Positions 1 to 5,484 of a DNA stretch of 9,491 nucleotides are shown in pieces (position 1 is the stretch's first letter; every line of letters begins with the position of its first letter). The DNA is from Lactobacillus sp. GTDB lineage: Bacteria; Bacillota; Bacilli; Lactobacillales; Lactobacillaceae. The stretch lies in NCBI GenBank assembly GCA_003482405.1, contig DMZB01000049.1, positions 1-9,491 on the forward strand. The letters run 5' to 3'. Position numbers and translations under genes: made by a program. Under the pieces are notes generated by a model. That model made no database searches and was not told the DNA's origin. It saw only the letters and a program-made list of their open reading frames with translations.

Positions 1-218
1 TACTGGAAGTTTTGCCCACCGGTAATTGATGTTGACCAGTTACCAGGATCCATGTAACCAACCGCAACTAATGCGCCAGGCCCGGAGTAGGCAAGCAGGG
101 TTTTCCAGAATCCTTTCCCCATCGGAACTTTAACGGTGCCGTTAATTTCTTCGAGCGAACGGCCGTTAGCATAATGAATCAAATGCTCTTTTTTCGGTTT
201 TTTGCTTGTTGTATCCAA
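1..218 (-). CDS. mntH: Mn2+/divalent metal transporter, Nramp family (5' end only)
   Basis: Only the first 72 codons lie in the window; the gene continues past base 1. The translation starts [11 protein letters not shown] and runs into a membrane segment carrying [18 protein letters not shown]. The DPGN motif is the helix-1 metal-binding signature of Nramp/MntH proton-coupled manganese and iron importers, which act in the cytoplasmic membrane. The start is taken as TTG at 218, nine bases downstream of a GGAGG at 228-232; an in-frame TTG at 224 is only three bases from it and less likely. The hydrophilic N-terminal extension of about 35 residues before helix 1 is normal for lactobacillar MntH proteins. 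The gene diverges from a small winged-helix protein and shares a promoter region with it, so manganese-responsive control is plausible but not shown. Family call very secure; exact metal preference inferred. Confidence 0.93.
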   Translation of the reverse strand, partial: MDTTSKKPKKEHLIHYANGRSLEEINGTVKVPMGKGFWKTLLAYSGPGALVAVGYMDPGNWSTSITGGQNFQ

Positions 219-255
219 AAGCAAATACCTCCTCACATAAATTTGGTACCCGAAT

Positions 256-284
256 ATAATACAACATTTTTAAACGTTTGTGGA
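256..284 (-). promoter_or_regulatory. Predicted mntH promoter
   Basis: On the minus strand a TCCACA -35 box (279-284) and a TATTAT -10 box (256-261) are separated by exactly 17 bases, with the -10 about 38 bases upstream of the TTG start. The -35 matches consensus at four of six positions and the -10 at five. The spacer carries the 8-base palindrome AAACGTTT (272-279), part of a longer imperfect dyad at 261-281 (ACAA...TTGT arms, 7 of 10 positions paired) that could be an operator. No known metal-regulator box was recognised. Confidence 0.5.
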
Positions 285-309
285 CAGGTTATTTAAAAAT
301 GGGTATATT
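281..309 (+). promoter_or_regulatory. Predicted promoter of the winged-helix gene
   Basis: TGGACA (281-286, five of six to consensus) and TATATT (304-309, five of six) are separated by exactly 17 bases, predicting transcription from about 316 and a leader of about 30 bases. The -35 box overlaps the -35 box of the oppositely directed mntH promoter (279-284), so a factor binding here could affect both directions. Confidence 0.6.
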
Positions 310-344
310 ATTTTTAAGGGGAAGCTAAAATATTTTAAAACGAG

Positions 345-704
345 GTGGAAGACATTTTACTATCAGACAGAATTTTATTAGCCGTTGATATATTGGCAGT
401 ATCGGGGCATGAAAGTGATAATGCAAACCTAGGACTATTTTTAGGAGTGGATAACATTAAGCTTGAAAAAGCGGTTTCAATCCTAAAGAAACGCCGTTTG
501 TTAGTCGAAAAAAAGAATCCCAAAGTATGTACATTAACCTTACTGGGCGCGGCGAAAGTTCGGCTATTACACAAACGATGTGAAACTTGGCATATTCTGC
601 AAGAACAAATTCCCGACTCAATGATGCTAAATGGTGATGGTTTGATGTTGTACACACCGGCAACACATTTTTGGGGTCATGGCATCAATAATTTCAGAAT
701 GTAG
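345..704 (+). CDS. Small winged-helix (Rrf2/DtxR-like) putative transcriptional regulator
   Basis: A 119-residue protein. The first 75 residues read as a winged helix-turn-helix: helix 1 SDRILLAVDILAV (7-19), a probable recognition helix within KLEKAVSILKKRRLL (39-53), a short wing with CTLTLLG (62-68), then helix AAKVRLLHKRCETWHIL. The opening resembles Rrf2 proteins and the wing-to-helix part resembles the DtxR/MntR DNA-binding domain, but no dimerisation domain follows, so it is shorter than DtxR/MntR regulators. The tail has C62, C79, H76, H83, H108 and H112, which could bind metal, but no defined site is recognisable. It is divergent from mntH and upstream of a CDF exporter, so a role in metal-responsive control is suggested by position only. 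The GTG start at 345 is the only standard start near the 5' end but has no well-spaced ribosome binding site; see findings. Family placement moderate, target unknown. Confidence 0.68.
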   Translation: MEDILLSDRILLAVDILAVSGHESDNANLGLFLGVDNIKLEKAVSILKKRRLLVEKKNPKVCTLTLLGAAKVRLLHKRCETWHILQEQIPDSMMLNGDGLMLYTPATHFWGHGINNFRM

Positions 705-823
705 TAAAGCAACATTAAGTTTGATTGCGTAGGTCGCCGATCACTTGAGCACTTTGATTTAAGCACACAAACTTAGTGGGACTTTCAGAAAGATTCAGCC
801 ATCAGCTGAAGGGGATGGAGAAT

Positions 824-1720
824 ATGGATGTAAATGTGCGTAAGCTGACGGGTCGTAAATTTGCTCTGGTTACTCTTTTAAACGTTGCAATCACGGCCGT
901 TGAAATTGTCGGCGGATTGTTTTCAGGATCACTGGCACTAATTACAGATGCCATTCATAACTTTGGCGATTCACTTTCTATAGTGTTGAGCTATTCGGCC
1001 CAAAAGATTGGTCAACGTGACCAAGACGAGCGTGCGACATTTGGTTATCACCGGGTTGAGATATTAACGGCTTTTGTTAACAGTTTGGCATTGATATTGA
1101 TTTCGCTAGTCTTGGTTTGGGAAGGGATTCAACGTTTATTGCACCAGCAGCCAATCAACGGTGCCGTGATGTTTTGGACTGCGGTTATTAGTTTTTGCTT
1201 TAATATGGGTTCCGCAATTTTAATGCACGCAGATTCGAAAGGCAGTTTGAATATTAAGGCAACGTACTTGCATTTATTGGCCGACGCGCTGGCTTCGATT
1301 GCAGTCATTATTGGAGCGTTGGTTGTTATGACTTTACATATTTACTGGATTGACGCAGCATTGACCATCACCGTTTCACTCTACATTATTTATGAAACAT
1401 TCGGGGTCGTTCGCCAGACGTCAAAAATACTTTTGCAAAACGCACCGAATTTGGACTACGACGCAATTTCAGAGGCAATGACGCAAATCCCAGGCGTTGT
1501 TGGCGTGCATCACATTCACGCTTGGATGGAAGATGAACGTGATGTCATCTTTTCGGCACATGTAAATGTTGCTCCCGATGATATTGCGGACATTGAGGTG
1601 ATTACGGCGCAGGAAACAGCCCTGTTACAACGGCAGTTTAAGATTTGCCACGTTACGTTGCAGTTGGAAATCAAACATGGATTAAACAGTGCTCGTTTTG
1701 CCAAACATGAAATGTTGTAG
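824..1720 (+). CDS. Cation diffusion facilitator (Zn/Cd/Co efflux), CzcD/ZitB-like
   Basis: A membrane exporter that moves divalent cations, probably Zn2+, out of the cytoplasm in exchange for protons. Helix 2 has DAIHNFGD (42-49) and helix 5 has HLLAD (150-154). Both give HxxxD, the HD-HD site associated with Zn/Cd/Co rather than Mn or Fe members. FGYHRVEIL (73-81) is the conserved motif before helix 3. Six hydrophobic segments are followed by a cytoplasmic domain with GVHHIHAWM, matching the conserved C-terminal metal-binding fold. Length 298 residues is typical. ATG 824 is preferred because AAGGGG (809-814) lies nine bases upstream; ATG 815 touches that site and a GTG at 776 has none. The histidine-rich loop of some CzcD proteins is missing. 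It lies about 120 bases after the winged-helix gene and 84 bases before the HU-like gene, so co-transcription is possible. Confidence 0.92.
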   Translation: MDVNVRKLTGRKFALVTLLNVAITAVEIVGGLFSGSLALITDAIHNFGDSLSIVLSYSAQKIGQRDQDERATFGYHRVEILTAFVNSLALILISLVLVWEGIQRLLHQQPINGAVMFWTAVISFCFNMGSAILMHADSKGSLNIKATYLHLLADALASIAVIIGALVVMTLHIYWIDAALTITVSLYIIYETFGVVRQTSKILLQNAPNLDYDAISEAMTQIPGVVGVHHIHAWMEDERDVIFSAHVNVAPDDIADIEVITAQETALLQRQFKICHVTLQLEIKHGLNSARFAKHEML

Positions 1721-1804
1721 CACACGGGTTTATGGTGCTTGTGGGAAAACGCCTTATTCGTCAGTAGTCAACGGTATTCAGACAGAAGTTAGAGGAGAAA
1801 ATGA

Positions 1805-2116
1805 ATGGTGAAAGAGAAAACGACTAAAAAAGAAATTGTTAAGATGGTGGCGCGTAATGCTGATGTATCTCAGAGTACGTCACAGCAAGTTATTGATGCA
1901 CTGTTTGATTGCATTGGTGAGGAACTTGCGGCTGGGCACGACGTTGAATTACGGCGTTTCGGCACATTTATGGTGCACACAAATAAGTCACGAGTAATCA
2001 GTGATATTAGTGGAAAACCAGCGACGGTCCCAGAGCATCGGATTGCTAAGTATCGTTGTGGGACAAGTATGCGCGCTGTTCTAAACGCCAAACAGTTATC
2101 TAAAACAACTGATTAA
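1805..2116 (+). CDS. Divergent HU/IHF-family DNA-binding protein
   Basis: A 103-residue member of the bacterial histone-like family. The helical N-terminus (TTKKEIVKMVARNADVS, then QQVIDALFDCIGEEL) and the core strand VELRRFGTF (47-55) are typical. The C-terminal half departs from housekeeping HU. The arm-tip region, normally GRNP-type with the proline that wedges into DNA, reads SDISGKPATVP (66-76) and is about one residue shorter, with isoleucine where the proline should be. The usual FKPG near the end is YRCG (83-86). There are two cysteines (36 and 85) and a hydrophilic tail of about ten residues. The ATG at 1805 has GAGGAG (1792-1797) seven bases upstream. A second ATG at 1801 in another frame reads only eight codons. 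This is probably an accessory nucleoid or regulatory paralogue, not the main HU; DNA bending may be altered. It is followed by a strong terminator. Confidence 0.88.
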   Translation: MVKEKTTKKEIVKMVARNADVSQSTSQQVIDALFDCIGEELAAGHDVELRRFGTFMVHTNKSRVISDISGKPATVPEHRIAKYRCGTSMRAVLNAKQLSKTTD

Positions 2117-2170
2117 TGATTGATCAATGCTATTAATGCGCCATCACTGACTTCTTTTTCCAGTGACGAC

Positions 2171-2238
2171 ACTAAAAAGAGTGATGTAAGGGTCACGTGT
2201 AATCCACGCAGTAATTCCTTCACATCACTCTTTTTAGT
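2171..2238. terminator. Bidirectional hairpin terminator between HU-like and solute-binding genes
   Basis: Arms 2171-2187 and 2222-2238 are perfect 17-base complements. The outer part is an A5 tract in one arm and a T5 tract in the other, so either strand gives a U-rich 3' flank. With one bulged base (2221) the stem extends through AAGG/CCTT, and an inner CGTG/CACG hairpin (2196-2208) sits at the tip. It lies 55 bases after the HU-like stop and about 93 bases beyond the stop of the minus-strand solute-binding gene, so it can serve both. Confidence 0.85.
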
Positions 2239-2330
2239 TCGCTTTCAATTAATTATTAATGAAAATCATGCGACGATTAATTTAGCTTTCGAATTTAGTG
2301 TTCTACCTGAAACAGTAGCCGGAACACGGT

Positions 2331-3623
2331 TTAATCGCCGTTCTTTTGCGCGGCGAGTGCCTTGCTTTGCAAATCTGGCAAAACTTGTTTAGGTGACTTA
2401 CGCAGTGAGAACATATCATCAATAGCAGTGATATAGTCTTGTCGGAACGCTGAGTAGCCCTTGAACGTTGGTTGTTGCACACCAATGTTAAGTGAATCGA
2501 CAGCAGTCTGTTGAGCAGGGTTCTGCTTGAGATACTTTTTGTAACTGGCTAATTTAACGGATGACTTTCTGACAGGCACGTAGCCGGATTGTTGTGACCA
2601 TTTCGCACTGGCCTTCGTGGACATGGAATACTTCATGAAGTCCCATGCAGCTTTTTGCTTCGCACTTGAAAGTCCTTTAAACATCATCAAATCAGCACCA
2701 CCAACAGCTGATAATCGCTTGGACTTGTTAGCTGGCATTTCTGCTGTGCCCCAGTTAAAGCCTTTCGACGCGTTTGCCTTAATTGCTTGAATGGCACTGG
2801 AAGAGCTAATGTAGAAAAGTGACTTGCCTTGTGTGAAGGCGCCAGAGTAATACTTGTCGGAGCCAGCGGTCTTAATTGCGCCTTTCTTAATGTTGTCGAC
2901 AAAGAATGCGCTGGCTGCTCGTGGCCCCTTACTGTTCATTTGTGGTTTGAGATTATTACTGATAATTGAACTGCCAAATTCCTGGGCGATACCTGCAAAC
3001 TCAATATCAAAGCCGGCGTCAATGCCCAAAGCTGCGATGTTGTCTTGTTTTACCTTAGCCCCATCAGTCGCGACATCTTGCCATGTTTTCGGCACAGAAA
3101 GGTTGTATTTCTTTAATAAATCCTTGTTATAGAACAAGAGTCGTGGTGATTTATTCAGTGGCGTGGTGTAATAGGCGTTCTTGTACTTCATGTTTTTTGT
3201 GAAAGTGGCGTAGAGATCATTCAAATCTTTTTTACTCAGACCTTGCTTACCGTTAACAAGTTTTGTGATCGGCTGAATAAGTTGGTGACTTTGCAAATCT
3301 GGCACGGCTGAGTAACTTAGTTGTCCAAGAGCAGGTAACGTGTGTGACTTTCCAGCGGCCATAATTTTCTTTTGAAGGTCGCCGTAGTTGCCTTGGTATA
3401 AAGCTGTGACGTGAACCTTGGATTGCGAGTGATTATAGTCCGTAACCATGGTTTTTAGCGCCTTTTCCGAGGGCCCCGTCATTGCATGCCAAAGTGTGAT
3501 GTTAACAGGCTGTTTCTTTTGGCTGGCCACTGCAGTCTGTGGTTTGATTACAGCTGTTAGACCGACTAAACTAACAAATAAAGAAACTGCTAGTAGCCAA
3601 GTTAACCAATGTTTTCTTCTCAT
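2331..3623 (-). CDS. Secreted ABC-type sugar solute-binding protein (family 1, UgpB/MalE-like)
   Basis: A 430-residue extracellular binding protein of the carbohydrate or glycerol-phosphate type. The N-terminus is a classic Sec signal (MRRKH, hydrophobic 6-26, then QTAVAS with likely cleavage after A33). The mature part begins VNITLWHAMTGPSEKAL, the usual first strand and helix of this family. Later segments also fit: RLLFYNKDLLKKYNLSVPKTWQDV, GGADLMMFKG, and AAWDFMKYSMSTKASAKWSQQSGYVPVRK. There is no cysteine in the signal region, so it is not a standard lipoprotein, which is unusual for a Gram-positive binding protein. No permease or ATPase gene is adjacent. ATG at 3623 is supported by GGAGG (3632-3636) eight bases upstream. 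The substrate cannot be named. The family call is secure; a free secreted or wall-retained role is inference. Confidence 0.9.
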   Translation of the reverse strand: MRRKHWLTWLLAVSLFVSLVGLTAVIKPQTAVASQKKQPVNITLWHAMTGPSEKALKTMVTDYNHSQSKVHVTALYQGNYGDLQKKIMAAGKSHTLPALGQLSYSAVPDLQSHQLIQPITKLVNGKQGLSKKDLNDLYATFTKNMKYKNAYYTTPLNKSPRLLFYNKDLLKKYNLSVPKTWQDVATDGAKVKQDNIAALGIDAGFDIEFAGIAQEFGSSIISNNLKPQMNSKGPRAASAFFVDNIKKGAIKTAGSDKYYSGAFTQGKSLFYISSSSAIQAIKANASKGFNWGTAEMPANKSKRLSAVGGADLMMFKGLSSAKQKAAWDFMKYSMSTKASAKWSQQSGYVPVRKSSVKLASYKKYLKQNPAQQTAVDSLNIGVQQPTFKGYSAFRQDYITAIDDMFSLRKSPKQVLPDLQSKALAAQKNGD

Positions 3624-3735
3624 CCCAAATGCCTCCGTTTTGGTGATTCCCCGAGTTGTAAAAGAGCCGATTCCATACGAATTTATTTTGACAGATTGAT
3701 GTAAAGATTCATTGGTTATTTATGTAATGGTTGTG

Positions 3736-3760
3736 TGTCGATTGTGTAAATGCATCGACA
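3736..3760. promoter_or_regulatory. Interrupted palindrome, candidate operator
   Basis: TGTCGAT (3736-3742) and ATCGACA (3754-3760) are perfect inverted repeats separated by 11 bases. They lie in the 187-base region between the divergent solute-binding gene and the 115-residue hypothetical gene. A TTGACA box occurs at 3688-3693 on the plus strand, but no convincing -10 box lies at the right distance. A second small dyad, AAAAGC-CAAAA-GCTTTT (3762-3778), follows just before the ribosome binding site of the plus-strand gene. No binding protein is implied by the sequence itself. Confidence 0.35.
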
Positions 3761-3810
3761 TAAAAGCCAAAAGCTTTTTAGCACAAGATGTTGATTAAAG
3801 GAGAAGTTCA

Positions 3811-4158
3811 ATGTTAACCACCGCAGCATTAGATGAAATTGTGAACGGATTATGGCTGGACGTGACGATGCTCATGAATGAAGTGAACCGTTTAAAAAAG
3901 CACAGTCGCCAACAAATGGATTATGATGCAATAATGGCAGAAAAGGTCACACCTCACGTATCTGCAATCGTTGAAGTCATTGCTTGGTTACCGAATGATT
4001 TATTGAGTGATTCAGGTAGGGAACAGCTGACAGCAGTTGTTCAAGCTGTTTCACAAATACAAAAAGACCAACATCGAAAATTGGATGTTGATCTTTTGAG
4101 AAAACGTAATTTGGATCGTGAAGAAGGCCGCATATCACGACACCGCCATTTTTGGTAG
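3811..4158 (+). CDS. Hypothetical 115-residue helical protein
   Basis: I do not recognise this family. The protein is soluble, with no signal peptide or membrane segment, and looks almost wholly alpha-helical: LDEIVNGLWLDVTMLMNEVNRLKK (7-30), VSAIVEVIAWLPNDLL (50-65) and EQLTAVVQAVSQIQKDQHRK (71-90). The C-terminus is very basic (LLRKRNLDREEGRISRHRHFW), which could favour nucleic-acid or phosphate contact, but that is speculation. ATG 3811 has AAAGGAG seven bases upstream, a strong site, and codon use resembles the neighbours, so it is very likely a real gene. It diverges from the solute-binding protein across a region with a palindrome. Its TAG stop (4156-4158) directly abuts the stop of the convergent acetyltransferase, leaving no room for a terminator. 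Confidence 0.78.
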   Translation: MLTTAALDEIVNGLWLDVTMLMNEVNRLKKHSRQQMDYDAIMAEKVTPHVSAIVEVIAWLPNDLLSDSGREQLTAVVQAVSQIQKDQHRKLDVDLLRKRNLDREEGRISRHRHFW

Positions 4159-4728
4159 TCACCACATAATGTGTGAACCGACATTGAGTGCGATTGTTGA
4201 ATCGGCAATTTGTTGCTCGTGATCCATCGCAATCGGTGTGAAATAACTGGTCATGGCGACTGTGCCAACCTTATCACTTGCAATTGGTTCACTATTTGTC
4301 CCGCCGATAAGTCGTGTCTGTGGGGAACTTTTCCAGCCACCCAGTTCGTAAAACGGCACCAGATCAGGCGGACACGTGAAGATACTAAAATCGGCATCAT
4401 CGTGCTGAATTAAGTCGAATGCTGTCAATATCAATGACGTGCCAAAGCCCTTGTGCAAATATTGTGGGGCAATCATGACTTCAGATAGACCGCTAATTTG
4501 ATAATGTTGGTCATCAATCATGACGGATGACGTTGGAATCTTTAGAGAGCCAGCCAATTCGCCATTTTTGTCGCGCATCACCACGATAATTTCTTGTTCG
4601 AGGTAACGGCGCAAAGATTCGTCTTCAGACTGATCGGCCACGTCAGGCCAGTACAGATGGCGCAGTTTGGCTAACGCAACTTTATCTGCGGGCGGAAGGG
4701 AATAATGATGGTAAGTATCTGTTTTCAT
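4159..4728 (-). CDS. GNAT-family N-acetyltransferase
   Basis: A 189-residue acetyl-CoA-dependent acetyltransferase, cytoplasmic. The central strand and acetyl-CoA loop are visible as SEVMIAPQYLHKGFGTSLI (82-100), where HKGFGT corresponds to the Q/RxxGxG/A pyrophosphate-binding motif. Downstream FYELGGW (126-132) is the conserved late motif. The N-terminal helix carries a long acidic stretch (WPDVADQSEDESLRRYLEQE) typical of the substrate side. The C-terminal segment after residue 150 (GTVAMTSYFTPIAM) completes the fold. The substrate cannot be told; related folds acetylate amines, peptides or antibiotics. ATG 4728 has AAGGA about five bases upstream, slightly close but usable. It is divergent from the zinc-phospholipase-like gene and convergent with zero spacing on the hypothetical gene. 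Confidence 0.85.
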   Translation of the reverse strand: MKTDTYHHYSLPPADKVALAKLRHLYWPDVADQSEDESLRRYLEQEIIVVMRDKNGELAGSLKIPTSSVMIDDQHYQISGLSEVMIAPQYLHKGFGTSLILTAFDLIQHDDADFSIFTCPPDLVPFYELGGWKSSPQTRLIGGTNSEPIASDKVGTVAMTSYFTPIAMDHEQQIADSTIALNVGSHIMW

Positions 4729-4838
4729 AATGTCCTTTATAATTAGTTTATGACTTGGTTCCTCAATTGATATTTAACTTGTATTGACGCTTGGCATAAT
4801 CATCGAAAGCAATCGGCGTGAATTTAAGGCCCATGCAG

Positions 4839-4844
4839 TATAAT
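4839..4844 (+). promoter_or_regulatory. Possible -10 box for the phospholipase C-like gene
   Basis: A perfect TATAAT stands about 43 bases upstream of the chosen ATG, predicting transcription near 4851. The hexamer 17 bases upstream (GCGTGA) is a poor -35 and there is no exact TGn extension, so the call rests on the -10 box and position only. Confidence 0.4.
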
Positions 4845-4886
4845 TTAACCATGAATTGTGGATGTTGACCAGAAAGGATGGCAAAT

Positions 4887-5477
4887 ATGGGTTCACGAAT
4901 GATGCATTTTGCAATCGCCCAACAGGTTAAACCGAAAGATCTTAATTTTATCTATGGGAGTTTGGCTCCCGATGTCAGCGGGCGAAACCGCCAATTTAAA
5001 GTACTGACACACTTTATGTCACCGAATACAGATGGTGTGACTTACACGATTCACCCAGAGTGGTTTGCCAATAAATATCGTAACCTACTGACACAGGATG
5101 CGTTTGTTCAAGGCTATTATGCACATTTGAGGGCCGATGAAATTTGGCTACAAACGGTGTTTAACCCGTTGATTCGACCACAGTTGAAATTAAACCGTGA
5201 GAGCAAACTCAAGCAGTATTATGCGGATTTTCATACTTTAAACCTGATGATTGCCAAACGTTATCAGTTGAGTATGCCAGCCTTGCCAACAAAAGGCAAC
5301 ACCAAGACCGTCGTAAATGAAATACGAAAAGGTGACTTGACTGGTGTGATCCAAGATCTACGCGATGATTTTGTGCCATTGCAGGAACGGTCATTAGTGA
5401 TGCTGACAATGCCGGAAATTGAAAAATATATTAGTACGTGTTCAACTGAGATTCAAGCTGATTTGTCGCAACTTTGA
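4887..5477 (+). CDS. Zinc-dependent phospholipase C-like metal hydrolase
   Basis: Carries the residue pattern of the Zn_dep_PLPC-like family of small Firmicute hydrolases. RMMHFAIA holds H7, YGSLAPDVS holds D29, LTHFMS holds H42 and GYYAHLRADEIW holds H80 and D84. These histidines and aspartates are the expected metal ligands of an HD-like helical metal site. Length from ATG 4887 is 196 residues. This start is preferred over ATG 4878, since GAAAGG (4872-4877) is nine bases upstream of 4887 but directly touches 4878. There is no signal peptide, so unlike the secreted clostridial phospholipases it should be cytoplasmic, and its real substrate is unknown. The C-terminal 50 residues (DLTGVIQDLRDDF onward) look helical. 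It converges on the HAD gene with a 7-base gap. Confidence 0.78.
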   Translation: MGSRMMHFAIAQQVKPKDLNFIYGSLAPDVSGRNRQFKVLTHFMSPNTDGVTYTIHPEWFANKYRNLLTQDAFVQGYYAHLRADEIWLQTVFNPLIRPQLKLNRESKLKQYYADFHTLNLMIAKRYQLSMPALPTKGNTKTVVNEIRKGDLTGVIQDLRDDFVPLQERSLVMLTMPEIEKYISTCSTEIQADLSQL

Positions 5478-5484
5478 GCGTACT

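Noticed and set aside
716..775. 8-bp inverted repeat (TAAGTTTG/CAAACTTA) between the winged-helix and CDF genes, as a terminator.
   Set aside because: The arms are 44 bases apart, AT-rich and lack a T-run, so chance is likely; no termination claim is made.
776..823. Upstream GTG start for the CDF exporter adding 16 residues.
   Set aside because: No ribosome binding site precedes it, while ATG 824 has AAGGGG nine bases upstream and gives the usual family length.
1719..1736. Short AGCAC/GTGCT hairpin after the CDF gene, as a terminator.
   Set aside because: Only five base pairs and no following T-tract.
2298..2327. GTGTTC/GAACAC hairpin just beyond the solute-binding gene stop, as a terminator.
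   Set aside because: The stem is only six pairs with a bulge and no T-tract follows on the minus strand; the 2171-2238 hairpin is far stronger.
2120..2392. 90-residue plus-strand frame after the HU-like gene.
   Set aside because: It runs through the terminator hairpin and overlaps the solute-binding gene on the other strand, with no ribosome binding site.
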